The notes: generated by a model not told the origin, from the letters alone. Numbered from the stretch's first letter, positions 6,692 through 16,221 are shown. The stretch: 36,647 bases of DNA from Candidatus Faecousia intestinavium (GCA_018715835.1 DVKV01000168.1:1-36647), one strand, 5' to 3'. Numbers and translations are program-made.

Positions 6692-8527
6692 ATGAGCAGA
6701 TTGGAGTTTTATTCCACCAGCGGCTCACAGGCAGTGGTGGAGTCTCTTTACCGGGATCTGGAACACCGGATCGTGGCCAGCCCTCCCGGGTTGTGTCCCG
6801 TGGATCTGGCCGCTTCCTTCCTGAAGCTGTGCCACGCCCAGACCTGCGGCAAGTGCGTACCTTGCCGGGTGGGCCTGCGGCAGCTGGAGCTGCTGATGAA
6901 CGATGTGTTGAACGGAACCGCCACCATGGACACCCTGGCGGAAATTGAGCGCACCGCCCAGGTCATCTCCGACAGCGCTGACTGCGCCATCGGCTATGAA
7001 GCGGCTGGCATGGTGCTCAAAGGCATCCGGGGCTTCCGGGATGACTACGAGTCCCATGTGAAGACCGGCCGGTGCCTGTGCAATCTGGATCAGCCGGTTC
7101 CCTGTGTGGCCCAGTGCCCCGCAGGCGTGGACATTCCCGGCTACATCGCTTTGATCGGAGCCGGCCGGTACGCCGACGCCGTGCGGCTGATCCGCAAGGA
7201 CAACCCCTTCCCCGGCGCCTGCGGCCTGGTGTGCGAGCATCCCTGCGAGTCCCGCTGCCGCCGGAACATGATCGAAGGTGCGGTGAACATCCGGGGTCTG
7301 AAACGCTATGCCGTGGACCATGCGGGCATCGTGCCTCCCCCGGAATGCGCGGAAGCCACAGGCAAGACCGTTGCCGTGGTGGGCGGCGGCCCCAGCGGCC
7401 TGTCCGCTGCCTTCTACCTGTCCCTGATGGGCCACCAGGTCACGGTATTTGAGTCCCGGAAACAGCTGGGCGGCATGCTCCGCTACGGCATTCCCAGCTA
7501 CCGGCTGCCCCGGCAGGAACTGCAGAAGGACATCGACGCCATCCTGGCCACCGGCGTGAAAGTGGAGCTGGGAGTCACCATCGGCAAGGACATCTCCCTG
7601 GCGGAGCTGCACCGGAAATTCGACGCCATCTACATCTCCATCGGCGCCCACACCGACAAGAAGGTGGGCATTGAGGGTGAGGATTCCCGGGGCGTCATGT
7701 CCGCAGTGGAAATGCTCCGGGCCATCGGCGACGGCACCATGCCGGACTTCACCGGCAAACGGGTGGCCGTCATCGGCGGCGGCAACGTGGCCATGGACTG
7801 CACCCGCTCCGCCATCCGTCTGGGCGCGGAAACCGTCAGCGTGGTCTATCGCCGCCGGCAGCAGGACATGACCGCCCTGGCCGACGAGGTGGAGGGCGCG
7901 CTGGCCGAAGGTGCGGAGCTGCTGACCATGATGGCGCCTCTGCGGATTGAGGCTGACAGCGAAGACAACGCCGTTGCCCTGTGGGTCCAGCCCCAGCGGG
8001 TAGGCGCCATCGACAAGGCCGGACGGCCCCGTCCGGAGAACGCCGACCAGCCCCCGGTGCGGGTGGAAGCCGACGTGATCATCGTGGCCATCGGCCAGAG
8101 CATCGAACTGAAGGCCTTTGAAGAATATGGCGTGCCCATTCACCGGGGCACCATCGCCGCACTGAGCAGCGGCGGCATTGAGAACAACCAGGGCATCTTC
8201 GCCGGCGGCGACTGCGTCACCGGCCCCGCCACCGTCATCAAGGCCATTGCCGCCGGCAAGGTGGCTGCCGCCAACATTGACGAATACCTGGGCTATTCTC
8301 ACACCATCACCGTGGATGTGAAAATCCCCAAGGCTTACCTGGGCGAGCGTCCCAGCTGCGGCCGCAGCGAACTGCCCATGGAAAAGGCATACGAACGCAA
8401 AGGCAATTTCCAGTGCATTGAGTGCGGTTTCACCGAAGAGGTAGCCAAACAGGAGGCCCAGCGCTGCCTGCGCTGCGACCACTTCGGCTACGGCGTATTC
8501 AAAGGAGGGAGGAAGAAAAAATGGTAA
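6692..8527 (+). CDS. NuoF [4Fe-4S] domain / GltD-like FAD-NAD(P)H oxidoreductase fusion
   Basis: A 611-residue fusion. Residues 1-115 resemble the C-terminal iron-sulfur domain of NuoF/HydB (CGKCVPC at 52-58, fourth Cys at 98) without the FMN/NADH fold. Residues 120-540 resemble the GltD/NfnL family: N-terminal cysteines at 128-189 for Fe-S clusters, an FAD site VVGGGPSGLSAA (229-240), an NAD(P) site VIGGGNVAMD (360-369) followed by VYRRR, which suggests NADPH, and the C-terminal FAD motif GIFAGGD (501-507). A further pair, CIEC and CLRC (575-595), may hold another cluster. AGGAGG precedes the ATG. The stop overlaps the hydrogenase start (ATGGTAA), so the pair is coupled. It probably passes electrons between NAD(P)H, possibly ferredoxin, and the hydrogenase; bifurcation is inference. 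Confidence 0.88.
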   Translation: MSRLEFYSTSGSQAVVESLYRDLEHRIVASPPGLCPVDLAASFLKLCHAQTCGKCVPCRVGLRQLELLMNDVLNGTATMDTLAEIERTAQVISDSADCAIGYEAAGMVLKGIRGFRDDYESHVKTGRCLCNLDQPVPCVAQCPAGVDIPGYIALIGAGRYADAVRLIRKDNPFPGACGLVCEHPCESRCRRNMIEGAVNIRGLKRYAVDHAGIVPPPECAEATGKTVAVVGGGPSGLSAAFYLSLMGHQVTVFESRKQLGGMLRYGIPSYRLPRQELQKDIDAILATGVKVELGVTIGKDISLAELHRKFDAIYISIGAHTDKKVGIEGEDSRGVMSAVEMLRAIGDGTMPDFTGKRVAVIGGGNVAMDCTRSAIRLGAETVSVVYRRRQQDMTALADEVEGALAEGAELLTMMAPLRIEADSEDNAVALWVQPQRVGAIDKAGRPRPENADQPPVRVEADVIIVAIGQSIELKAFEEYGVPIHRGTIAALSSGGIENNQGIFAGGDCVTGPATVIKAIAAGKVAAANIDEYLGYSHTITVDVKIPKAYLGERPSCGRSELPMEKAYERKGNFQCIECGFTEEVAKQEAQRCLRCDHFGYGVFKGGRKKKW

Positions 8528-10272
8528 AGATGGTGCATCTGACAATCGACGGTATTCCCGTCACCGTCCCCCGGAATACTTCAATTCTGGAAGCCGCCCG
8601 GAGCGTGGGCATCAACGTGCCCAGCCTGTGCTATCTGAAGGATCTGAACGAAATCGCCGCCTGCCGGGTGTGCGTGGTGGAGATCGCCGGCATCCAGAAG
8701 CTGGTGGCCTCCTGCAACAACCACGTCTGGGAAGGCATGGAGGTTTATACCAACTCTCCCCGGGTCCGGGAGGCCCGGCGGGTGAATGTGGAGCTGATTC
8801 TGAGCCAGCATAACTGCGACTGCCCCTACTGCGTCCGCAGCGGCAACTGCGAGCTGCAAAAGCTGGCAAACGATCTGGGTCTGACCCACCTGAACTATCA
8901 CAAGGAGATTCCCGCCGCCCGGTGGGACAATACCTTCCCCCTGATCCGGGACGCCAGCAAGTGCATCAAGTGCATGCGCTGCATCCAGGTGTGCGACAAG
9001 GTCCAGAGCCTGAACATCTGGGATCTGACCAACACCGGTTCCCGGACCACCGTGGACGTCTCCGGGGGCCGGACCATCCGGGAAGCGGACTGCGCCCTGT
9101 GCGGCCAGTGCATCACCCACTGTCCGGTGGGGGCCCTGCGGGAGCGGGACGACACCCAGCGGGCCTTCGACATGCTCAGCGACAAGGACCTGGTGACGGT
9201 GGTGCAGATTGCCCCCGCCGTCCGGGCCGCCTGGGGCGAGAGCCTGGGTCTGCCCCGGGAGAAGGCCACCGTCAAGCGGCTGGTGGCTGCCCTGCGGCGG
9301 ATGGGCTTCCGGTACGTGTTTGACACCAACTTCTCCGCCGACCTGACCATTATGGAAGAGGGCAGCGAGTTCCTGGAGCATCTGGCAGAGCCGGACAAGT
9401 ACGCCTGGCCCATGTTCACCTCCTGCTGCCCGGGCTGGGTCCGGTTCCTGAAGAGCCAGTACCCGGATATGGTAAAGAATCTGTCCACCGCCAAGAGCCC
9501 CCAGCAGATGTTCGGCGCGGTGACCAAGAGCTACTTCGCCAAGCTCATCGGCGTGGACCCCCATCGGATTCGCTGCATCTCCGTGATGCCCTGCCTTGCC
9601 AAGAAGCAGGAGGCGGATCTGCCGGTGATGCAGGACGCCTGCGGCGATCCGGACGTGGATCTGGTGCTGACCACCCGGGAAATCGACCGGATGATCCGAT
9701 CGGAGCACATCGACGTCAACGCCCTGGCGGAAGAGGAGTTTGACTCTCCCCTGGGCGTGGGTTCCGGTGCCGGCGTGATCTTCGGCGCCACCGGCGGCGT
9801 AATGGAGGCGGCTCTGCGCTCGGCTTACTACCTGGTCACCGGGGTCAATCCTCCGGCGGACGCCTTCCGGGACGTCCGGGGTCTGGACGGCTGGAAGGAG
9901 GCCACCTTCCACATTCAGGACACCCCCGTCCGGGTGGCCGTGGCCAGCGGGCTGAAGAACACCCGCAAGCTCATCAAGGCCCTGCGCACCGGCAAGGTGC
10001 AGTATGACTTCGTGGAGATCATGGCCTGTCCCGGCGGCTGCGCCGGCGGCGGCGGTCAGCCCATCCACGAGGCCCAGGAGCTGGCCGGGGTCCGGGGGCA
10101 GGTGCTGTACGGACTGGATCAGGTCAGCGATCTGCGGTTCTCCCACGAGAACCCGGCGGTGCAGGCCCTGTACCGGGACTACCTGACCAAACCCCTGTCC
10201 CACCGTGCCCACGAGCTGCTCCACACGGACCACGAGGCCTGGACCATGCCCCTGCGTCCGGAAAAGAAATAA
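8521..10272 (+). CDS. hydA: [FeFe] hydrogenase, multi-cluster catalytic subunit
   Basis: A 583-residue group A [FeFe] hydrogenase that makes or oxidises H2. Domains in order: a [2Fe-2S] ferredoxin fold (C37, C48, C51, C65), a His-Cys [4Fe-4S] site (H97, C101, C104, C110), two [4Fe-4S] sites (C148-C158 and C191-C201), and the H-cluster domain with TSCCPGW (300-306), MPCLAKK (356-362) and [14 protein letters not shown] (501-514). The EEGSE glutamates of the proton path (279-283) are present, so it looks catalytically intact. The start at 8521 has GGAGGGAGG upstream; a second ATG at 8530 is possible. No separate NuoE or NuoF flavin subunit is beside it; the partner is the upstream GltD fusion. 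No signal peptide, so cytosolic. Maturation genes hydEFG are not in the window. Confidence 0.96.
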   Translation: MVKMVHLTIDGIPVTVPRNTSILEAARSVGINVPSLCYLKDLNEIAACRVCVVEIAGIQKLVASCNNHVWEGMEVYTNSPRVREARRVNVELILSQHNCDCPYCVRSGNCELQKLANDLGLTHLNYHKEIPAARWDNTFPLIRDASKCIKCMRCIQVCDKVQSLNIWDLTNTGSRTTVDVSGGRTIREADCALCGQCITHCPVGALRERDDTQRAFDMLSDKDLVTVVQIAPAVRAAWGESLGLPREKATVKRLVAALRRMGFRYVFDTNFSADLTIMEEGSEFLEHLAEPDKYAWPMFTSCCPGWVRFLKSQYPDMVKNLSTAKSPQQMFGAVTKSYFAKLIGVDPHRIRCISVMPCLAKKQEADLPVMQDACGDPDVDLVLTTREIDRMIRSEHIDVNALAEEEFDSPLGVGSGAGVIFGATGGVMEAALRSAYYLVTGVNPPADAFRDVRGLDGWKEATFHIQDTPVRVAVASGLKNTRKLIKALRTGKVQYDFVEIMACPGGCAGGGGQPIHEAQELAGVRGQVLYGLDQVSDLRFSHENPAVQALYRDYLTKPLSHRAHELLHTDHEAWTMPLRPEKK

Positions 10273-10282
10273 ATATTGTCCC

Positions 10283-10314
10283 GCCGGGGGAGCGTCTGCT
10301 CCCCCGGCATTTTT
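10283..10314 (+). terminator. Terminator of the hydrogenase operon
   Basis: Eleven-base perfect arms (GCCGGGGGAGC / GCTCCCCCGGC), a GTCT loop, then ATTTTT. Confidence 0.93.
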
Positions 10315-10511
10315 CAGGAGGCAGCCGGTCCATCTTCTCTCTGTTTTCCGGGTGTTCGCCGCCCCGGACCCCCTGATCTTTTCGCTGAGCGGCAGGATTT
10401 TGCTGCCGGCCGGACTTCTCCGGAGGGGGACACAGCAGCGTCAATGGCCCCGGCTTTCCCTCGTGTCAGGGGAGAAACCGAATAAAATGGGATTTTACTC
10501 AGCAAAATACA
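10315..10511. other. Spacer between hydrogenase and pot operons
   Basis: About 200 bases between the hydrogenase terminator and the pot promoter. A reading frame runs through it in frame with potA, but it lacks an internal start with a ribosome site and begins inside hydA. I see no gene or structured RNA here. Confidence 0.6.
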
Positions 10512-10539
10512 TTGACAAGCAAAAAATATGCGGTATAGT
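10512..10539 (+). promoter_or_regulatory. potABCD promoter
   Basis: TTGACA (10512-10517), a 16-base spacer and TATAGT (10534-10539), about 50 bases before potA. Confidence 0.75.
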
Positions 10540-10588
10540 TATACTGTCTATTTGTGACGAATTTTGTAAAAAGAAACGGGGGAGGATA

Positions 10589-11710
10589 ATGTCCAAAGAA
10601 CTCATTCGGCTCCAGGATCTGACCATGGAGTTCGACGGGGAGCGTATTCTCGACGGCATCAATCTTTACTTCAACGACCATGAATTCCTCACACTGCTGG
10701 GCCCCTCCGGCTGCGGCAAAACCACAACCCTGCGGATCATCGGTGGGTTTCTCACCCCAACCTCCGGCAAGGTGATCTTTGACGGAAAGGTTGTCAACGA
10801 TCTGCCCCCCTATCAGCGGCAGGTCAACACGGTGTTCCAGCGATACGCCCTGTTCCCCCACCTGGATGTGTACGACAATGTGGCCTTTGGCCTGAAGGTG
10901 GCCAAGGTTCCCAAGGACGAAATCCGCCAGCGGGTTACGGAGATTCTGGAAACCGTCAGCCTGAAGGGCTACGAAAATCGCCGGGTGGACAGTCTGTCCG
11001 GCGGTCAGCAGCAGCGGGTTGCCATCGCCCGGGCCCTGGTAAACCGGCCCAAGGTGCTGCTGCTGGACGAGCCTTTGGCCGCCCTGGACCTGCGGCTGCG
11101 CAAGGATATGCAGAACGAGCTGAAGCGGATTCAGCAGGCCACCGGCATCACCTTCATCTACGTCACCCACGATCAGGAAGAGGCGCTGTCCATGTCCGAC
11201 ACCGTGGTGGTCATGGACAAGGGCCGGATTCAGCAGATCGGCAGACCTGAGGATATCTATAACGAGCCGAAGAACGCCTTCGTGGCGGACTTCATCGGCG
11301 AAAGCAACATTCTCGACGGCGTGATGCTGTCGGATTATCATGTCCGGTTCTTCGGCCGGGTATTCGACTGCGTGGACAAGGGCTTCGCCCCCAATGAAAG
11401 CGTGGATGTGGTGATTCGTCCGGAGGACATCGACATTGTCCCCCAGGATCAGGGCCATCTGGTGGGCACCGTTACCTCCATCACCTTCAAGGGCTTGAAC
11501 TACGACATCATCGTGGAGTTCAAGGGCTTCAAGTGGCTGATCCAGACCACCGACTACCATCCCGTGGGCGCGGTCATCGGCATCCGCCTGAATCCCGAGG
11601 ACATCCATATCATGCACAAGAGTGAATACTCCGGCATGTTCGGCGACTACAGCTCCTACTCTGCCGAGTACGACGAGCTGACGGAGGACGCGGGAGATGA
11701 AGAAGAATAA
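10589..11710 (+). CDS. potA: Spermidine/putrescine ABC transporter ATPase PotA
   Basis: A 373-residue ATPase that powers polyamine import. Walker A is GPSGCGKT (38-45), the Q-loop is in [10 protein letters not shown], the signature is [15 protein letters not shown], Walker B is [12 protein letters not shown] and the switch His is in YVTHDQEEA. The C-terminal third is a TOBE-type regulatory domain ([10 protein letters not shown] onward) and ends in an acidic tail. The start is the ATG after GGGGGAGG; the spacing is short, but the residues before it in frame are unrelated. The end overlaps potB by 14 bases. With potB, potC and potD downstream in the canonical order the polyamine assignment is well supported; the exact polyamine cannot be read from sequence. 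Confidence 0.95.
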   Translation: MSKELIRLQDLTMEFDGERILDGINLYFNDHEFLTLLGPSGCGKTTTLRIIGGFLTPTSGKVIFDGKVVNDLPPYQRQVNTVFQRYALFPHLDVYDNVAFGLKVAKVPKDEIRQRVTEILETVSLKGYENRRVDSLSGGQQQRVAIARALVNRPKVLLLDEPLAALDLRLRKDMQNELKRIQQATGITFIYVTHDQEEALSMSDTVVVMDKGRIQQIGRPEDIYNEPKNAFVADFIGESNILDGVMLSDYHVRFFGRVFDCVDKGFAPNESVDVVIRPEDIDIVPQDQGHLVGTVTSITFKGLNYDIIVEFKGFKWLIQTTDYHPVGAVIGIRLNPEDIHIMHKSEYSGMFGDYSSYSAEYDELTEDAGDEEE

Positions 11711-12521
11711 CGCAGTGCTGCTCAGCGCCCCCTATCTGATCTGGATGGTGGTCTTCACCCTGATCCCCCTGGGTGTGGTGGCCTATTACGCCCTCACCGA
11801 CCCCTCCACCGGGGCCTTCTCCCTGGGAAACCTGGCCAATCTGGGGATGTATCTGCCGGTGCTGTGGCAGTCCATTGTCTACTCCCTGGTTTCCGCCTGC
11901 ATCTGCCTGATTCTGGGCTACCCCGTGGCTTATTTCATCGCCCACTGCAGCGTCCGGGCCCAGAAGTTCCTGTATATGCTGGTGATGCTGCCCATGTGCA
12001 TGAGCTTTCTGCTGCGGACCCTGGCCTGGGTGGGACTGCTCCAGGACACGGGCATCATCAACACCCTGCTGGGCAAAATCGGCATTGGCCCCCTGACCAT
12101 GATCCGCACCCCTGGAGCCGTAGTGCTGGGCATGGTGTATAACTACCTGCCCTACATGATCCTGCCCCTGTATGCAACCATTGTGAAGATCGACCCCCGG
12201 CTCATCGAGGCGGCGGAGGACCTGGGCTGCAACGGCGTGCAGGTTTTCTCCCGGGTGGTGCTTCCCCTGTCCGTGCCGGGGATTCTGTCCGGCATGACCA
12301 TGGTCTTCGTCCCGTCGGTTTCCACCTTCTATATCTCCCAGAAGCTGGGCGGCACCGACACGGTGCTCATCGGCGACGTGATCGAGCGGCAGTTCAAGCA
12401 GGGCAACAACCCCAATCTGGGCGCCGCCCTGAGCCTGGTGCTGATGCTGCTGGTACTGGTCTGCACCAGCATTCTCAACCGCTTCGGCGGTGACCAGGAG
12501 GAAGGAGGGGTGCTGGTATGA
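11697..12521 (+). CDS. potB: Spermidine/putrescine ABC permease PotB
   Basis: A 274-residue inner-membrane permease with about six helices, beginning with a typical N-terminal anchor ([20 protein letters not shown]). The EAA loop that docks on the ATPase reads [14 protein letters not shown], in the PotB/PotC form. It overlaps potA at its start and potC at its stop (ATGA at 12518-12521), showing tight translational coupling. It forms the channel with PotC. Confidence 0.94.
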   Translation: MKKNNAVLLSAPYLIWMVVFTLIPLGVVAYYALTDPSTGAFSLGNLANLGMYLPVLWQSIVYSLVSACICLILGYPVAYFIAHCSVRAQKFLYMLVMLPMCMSFLLRTLAWVGLLQDTGIINTLLGKIGIGPLTMIRTPGAVVLGMVYNYLPYMILPLYATIVKIDPRLIEAAEDLGCNGVQVFSRVVLPLSVPGILSGMTMVFVPSVSTFYISQKLGGTDTVLIGDVIERQFKQGNNPNLGAALSLVLMLLVLVCTSILNRFGGDQEEGGVLV

Positions 12522-13336
12522 AACGGGCCAACCGGATTCTCACCATTCTGATTTTCGTTTTTCTGTATATCCCCATGGCGGTGCTGGTGGTGGCATCTTT
12601 CAACACCGGCAAGGATATCACGGAGTTTGAGGGCTTCACCTTCCAGCAGTATGTCCGCCTGTTCCAGGACAGCAGCCTGCTGGAGCTGCTGCGAAACTCT
12701 CTGGTTGTGTCGGTGCTGGCCAGTGCGGCGGCCACCATCTTCGGCACCGTGGCCTCGGTGGGCATTCACAGCCTGAACCCCCGGATGCGCAAGGCCGCCA
12801 TGACCCTGACCAACATCCCCATGACCAACCCGGACATCGTCACCGGCGTTTCCCTGTCCCTGCTGTTCGTGTTCGTGGGCACCAAAATGCTGGGCCAGCG
12901 CAACAGCCTGACCTTCTGGACGCTGCTCATCGCCCACATTACCTTCAACCTGCCCTATGTGATTCTCAACGTCATGCCCAAGCTCAAGCAGATGGACGCC
13001 TCCCTGACGGACGCAGCCATGGACCTGGGCTGCACTCCGGTGCAGGCTTTTTTCCGGGTGACCCTGTATGAGATCATGCCGGGCATTGTCTCCGGGGCCA
13101 TCATGGCCTTCACCATGAGTCTGGACGACTTCGTCATCAGCTACTTTGTCAGCGGTCTGGATTTTGTGACGCTGCCGGTGGAGATCTACTCCTACACCAA
13201 AAAGCCCCTGCAGCCCAAAATCTACGCCATGTTCACCCTGCTGTTCCTGCTGATTCTGGCGCTGATGATCGCCATGAACCTGATTCAGATCTACGGCGAC
13301 AAAAAGAAAACCCAATCCCGTTCCGCGGGGGTTTGA
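12518..13336 (+). CDS. potC: Spermidine/putrescine ABC permease PotC
   Basis: A 272-residue permease, partner of PotB. The first helix (ILTILIFVFLYIPMAVLVVA) and the EAA loop DAAMDLGCTPVQAFFR are visible, followed by the SLDDFVISYFVSG segment typical of PotC. A ribosome site GGAGGAAGGAGG lies inside the end of potB, ahead of the ATG. The basic C-terminus (DKKKTQSRSAGV) is cytosolic. The stop lies just before the potD leader. Confidence 0.94.
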   Translation: MKRANRILTILIFVFLYIPMAVLVVASFNTGKDITEFEGFTFQQYVRLFQDSSLLELLRNSLVVSVLASAAATIFGTVASVGIHSLNPRMRKAAMTLTNIPMTNPDIVTGVSLSLLFVFVGTKMLGQRNSLTFWTLLIAHITFNLPYVILNVMPKLKQMDASLTDAAMDLGCTPVQAFFRVTLYEIMPGIVSGAIMAFTMSLDDFVISYFVSGLDFVTLPVEIYSYTKKPLQPKIYAMFTLLFLLILALMIAMNLIQIYGDKKKTQSRSAGV

Positions 13337-13353
13337 AAGGAGATTCCAAGAAA

Positions 13354-14430
13354 ATGAAAAAAGCAATTTCTGCGCTGCTGGCCCTGTGCCTGATTCTGGG
13401 CTGCTGCGCCGCCCTGGCCGGCTGCGGCGGTCAGGACAAGACCACCCTGTACGTCTACAACTGGGGCCAGTACATTTCCGAGGGTGACGACGATTCCCTG
13501 GATGTGATCGCCGCCTTTGAAGAAGCCTACCCCGACATCGAGGTGAAGTATTCCACCTACGACTCCAACGAGATCATGTATTCCAAGCTGTCCAACGGCG
13601 GCATCACCGTGGATGTGATCATCCCCTCGGACTATATGATCGGCCGGATGCGTCAGGAAGGAATGCTCATGGAGCTGAACTTCGACAACATCCCCAACTA
13701 TCAGTATATTGACGAGGCCTTCCGCAACACCTCCTACGACCCGGAGAACAAGTACTCCGTGCCCTACACCTGGGGCACCGTGGGCATCATCTACAACACC
13801 AAGTATGTGGACGAGGCCGACGTCACCGGCTGGGAGCTGCTGTGGAATGAGAAGTACGCCGGCAAGATCCTGATGTTCGACAACTCCCGGGATGCCTTCG
13901 GCATCGCCCAGTACCTGCTGGGCTACGACATCAACACCACCGATGAAGCGGAGCTTCAGGCCTGCGCCGACAAGCTGGCGGAGCAGAAGCCGGTGGTACA
14001 GCAGTACGTCATGGACCAGATCTTCGACGCCATGGAGAATGAAGAGGCCTGGATCGCCCCCTACTACGCCGGCGACTATCTGACCATGGTGGAGGAGAAC
14101 CCGGACCTGGCCTTCTACCGGCCGGAGCATCAGGGCTTCAATATGTTCATTGACGCCATGTGCATCCCCACCTGCTGCCAGGAGAAGGAAGCTGCCGAGC
14201 TGTTCATCAACTTCCTGTGCGACCCGGAGATCAGCGCCGCCAACATGGATTACCTGGGCTACAGCGTCCCCGCCTCCGCTTCCAAGGAATATCTGGACCC
14301 GGAGCTGGCCGCCAACGAGATTGCCTACCCCAGCCAGGAGGCCCTGGCCAATGCCACCAGCTTTGACTACCTGCCGGAGGAGACCTCCCGGTATGTAGAA
14401 AACCTCTTTATGGAAGTCCGCAACGGCTGA
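13354..14430 (+). CDS. potD: Spermidine/putrescine-binding lipoprotein PotD
   Basis: A 358-residue extracytoplasmic solute-binding protein. The first 23 residues form a lipoprotein signal peptide with lipobox LAGC (Cys24), so it is anchored to the outer face of the membrane. The mature part begins with TTLYVYNWGQYISEG, the hallmark of the PotD/PotF family, and keeps DVIIPSDYMIGRM and the VPYTWGTVGIIYNT segment. The start is the ATG after GAAAGGAG (13335-13342); a TTG 21 bases upstream overlaps potC and is less likely because it would put seven polar residues before the signal peptide. It delivers polyamine to PotBC. Confidence 0.95.
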   Translation: MKKAISALLALCLILGCCAALAGCGGQDKTTLYVYNWGQYISEGDDDSLDVIAAFEEAYPDIEVKYSTYDSNEIMYSKLSNGGITVDVIIPSDYMIGRMRQEGMLMELNFDNIPNYQYIDEAFRNTSYDPENKYSVPYTWGTVGIIYNTKYVDEADVTGWELLWNEKYAGKILMFDNSRDAFGIAQYLLGYDINTTDEAELQACADKLAEQKPVVQQYVMDQIFDAMENEEAWIAPYYAGDYLTMVEENPDLAFYRPEHQGFNMFIDAMCIPTCCQEKEAAELFINFLCDPEISAANMDYLGYSVPASASKEYLDPELAANEIAYPSQEALANATSFDYLPEETSRYVENLFMEVRNG

Positions 14431-14445
14431 GTTCCAGACATGACA

Positions 14446-14472
14446 AATGCCCGCACGAAAAGTGCGGGCATT
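14446..14472 (+). terminator. Hairpin after potD
   Basis: Eleven-base perfect arms (AATGCCCGCAC / GTGCGGGCATT) with a 5-base A-rich loop, 15 bases past the potD stop. No U-tract follows, so termination strength is uncertain. Confidence 0.6.
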
Positions 14473-14473
14473 A

Positions 14474-14717
14474 CAGGCTGTCGAAAACCCCCTTCGGGGC
14501 TTTCCGACAAGTTTTTGCAGTCTGCCGCGCGCATAATTTGTCCCCCATCGGGGGACAAATTCCACACTTGCAGCCTGAGAAGTGTTTTCTGCCAGGTACA
14601 GGCCCCGGCAGAAAACTGTTTTGAATTTCTTTGCCGCCATTGGCGGCAAACTCTGTGAGACTTTTTTGACACGCTCGAAAGTGCGCCGGGACAGAACGAA
14701 CTGCCCCGGCGCACTTT
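14474..14717. repeat. Hairpin-dense intergenic segment
   Basis: No gene is visible. Several inverted repeats follow one another: an interrupted stem near 14479-14511 (TGTCG...CGACA with CCCC/GGGG core), a perfect 12-bp stem at 14535-14561 (AATTTGTCCCCC / GGGGGACAAATT), a 10-bp stem at 14584-14616 (GTTTTCTGCC / GGCAGAAAAC), a 9-bp stem at 14630-14650 (TTTGCCGCC / GGCGGCAAA), and a 13-bp stem at 14678-14717. The density exceeds what two converging operons need. It may be a non-coding repeat element present elsewhere in the genome; that needs a genome search. Confidence 0.6.
14678..14717. terminator. Bidirectional terminator, potD side and GH25 side
   Basis: Thirteen-base perfect arms (AAAGTGCGCCGGG / CCCGGCGCACTTT) around a 14-base loop, followed on the plus strand by GTTTTAT. 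It lies 4 bases from the stop of the leftward GH25 gene. Confidence 0.75.
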
Positions 14718-14720
14718 GTT

Positions 14721-16061
14721 TTATACTTCGGATAAGTACACGTTCAGATCCACCGGGCCGTTGATGCCCGGCACGCTTCCGCTGTCGGAATACTGCCACA
14801 TCTCCACCCGCCAGGGGTAGGTCATCCGGTCCTGGTACAGGGCCAGCCAGAATTCATAATCCTCCAGCTCGCTGAGGTAGTACAAGGTTTCCGACTGGTG
14901 CCAGTTGAAATACACCATGGGCCGGTAGCCCTTGCGCTTCATGTTGCCGCAGAAATGCCGCTGCAGATCCGTCAGGGTCCGGGCATCCATCCCGTTGGCG
15001 GTCCGGGCGTCCGAGGCGGGAATTTCCCAGTCCAGCACGATGGGCATATCCAGGGTATAGTCCCCCAGAATGTTCAGCATGAAGGTCATCTCCTCCTCCA
15101 CCTCCTGAATGTTCAGGGCCTGGGAGAAGAAATAGGCGCCGATTTTCAGTCCGGCCTTGGTGGCGCCCTCCAGATTGGCCTGGGCGTACTCGTCCTCCAC
15201 CAGCTTGCCGGAGCCGTAGCCCCGATAACCCAGGCGGATCATGGCAAACTCGATGCCGGATGCCTTTACCGCGTTCCAGTCGATCACGCCCTGATGGGCG
15301 GAAACATCCACTCCGGGAGAGCTTTTCAGGTTCTGCAGCACCAGATAGTTGTTCCGGTTGTACTGGAAATCATACCGGTCAAAGGGGTTGCGCTCCGGGG
15401 GGATGGTGGGATTCTCCGGTTCCGTAGCGGACTCCGTAGGCTCCAGGAATTCCTCCGTGGCCTCGGTCTGGCCCTGCATGTGGTAACCCGGCAGATCCTC
15501 CGGGTCCTCGTCCCGGGCCGTAAAGTAGGGAATGCAGAATACCGCCGTCACCCCCAGCACCACCGCCGCCAGCAGGGCGATTGCCCCCAGAATCCACTCC
15601 GGGCGGATGATTCTGCGCTGGCGCAGCTGAGCAATGACCGTCTCCTCCTCGGGATATACGCTGTCCAGGGCTTCCATTTTCTCCGGGATGGGGTCCAGGG
15701 TTTCCACCTCGGGAGGCGGCGTTTCCGGAGTCACCGGAGATTCGGCGGGGGCCGGATTCTCTGGCTGGGCATCCGCCAAAGGCTCCTCAGAAGTCTGGTC
15801 CTGTTCCGGCTCCTGCGTGGATGCAGCCTCCTCCGGCTGGGAAGCGGTCTCCTCGGGCTGCTTCGCCTGGGAAGCGTCTTCCGTCTGTCCGGCTTCCGGT
15901 GTCTGGGGGGATGTCTCCGGCGGATTGGGACTTTCCTTCTGTTCCGGGACCTGCTGGGGCGGCTGTTCCTTCTCCCCAGTGGGCTGCGGGGATGCTGTTC
16001 CCGTATCTTCCGGGATGGGATCGGTGTTTTGCCGGTCTTTCTCTTTCTCCAGGGTCTGCAT
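14721..16061 (-). CDS. Membrane-anchored GH25 muramidase
   Basis: A 446-residue protein. Residues 1-145 are a low-complexity Pro/Glu/Gln-rich region, followed by a basic RQRR patch (147-150), one membrane helix (about 156-180), a second acidic/Pro linker (181-225) and a GH25 lysozyme domain (about 248-446). The GH25 motifs are GVDVSAHQG (D252), IRLGYRG, IGAYFFSQA, the catalytic pair in LDWE (D344, E346) and the late VDLN. The positive-inside rule puts the disordered N-terminus in the cytosol and the enzyme outside, where it would cleave peptidoglycan. GAAAGGAGGGG precedes the ATG. The long cytosolic Pro/Glu tail is unusual for GH25 enzymes and could be an interaction or regulatory region; that is inference. 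Confidence 0.9.
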   Translation of the reverse strand: MQTLEKEKDRQNTDPIPEDTGTASPQPTGEKEQPPQQVPEQKESPNPPETSPQTPEAGQTEDASQAKQPEETASQPEEAASTQEPEQDQTSEEPLADAQPENPAPAESPVTPETPPPEVETLDPIPEKMEALDSVYPEEETVIAQLRQRRIIRPEWILGAIALLAAVVLGVTAVFCIPYFTARDEDPEDLPGYHMQGQTEATEEFLEPTESATEPENPTIPPERNPFDRYDFQYNRNNYLVLQNLKSSPGVDVSAHQGVIDWNAVKASGIEFAMIRLGYRGYGSGKLVEDEYAQANLEGATKAGLKIGAYFFSQALNIQEVEEEMTFMLNILGDYTLDMPIVLDWEIPASDARTANGMDARTLTDLQRHFCGNMKRKGYRPMVYFNWHQSETLYYLSELEDYEFWLALYQDRMTYPWRVEMWQYSDSGSVPGINGPVDLNVYLSEV

Positions 16062-16100
16062 GGCTTCCCCTCCTTTCGACGAAAACGAAGCTTTCCGTTA

Positions 16101-16129
16101 AGTATACCATAATTTTCCCCGTTCGCCAA
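16101..16129 (-). promoter_or_regulatory. GH25 gene promoter
   Basis: On the minus strand, TTGGCG (16124-16129), 17 bases, then TATACT (16101-16106) preceded by TGG, an extended -10. It lies 40 bases before the start codon. Confidence 0.65.
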
Positions 16130-16193
16130 GTGGATTGTGCTGGAATTTCATCCTTAAAGAATTCTTAAACAATCCGTAAATTTTCCCCGTTTT

Positions 16194-16221
16194 ATATTGC
16201 ATTCCCCGTTTTTTGCAATAT
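16194..16221. promoter_or_regulatory. Inverted repeat overlapping a promoter
   Basis: ATATTGCA (16194-16201) and TGCAATAT (16214-16221) form a perfect 8-bp inverted repeat whose arms coincide with the -35 and -10 boxes of the next promoter. It could be an operator for an unidentified regulator. Confidence 0.4.

Noticed and set aside
6725-8545. 606-codon frame on the minus strand
   Set aside because: Antisense shadow of the NuoF/GltD fusion gene, whose domains are unmistakable.
8581-10233. 550-codon frame on the minus strand
   Set aside because: Antisense shadow of hydA.
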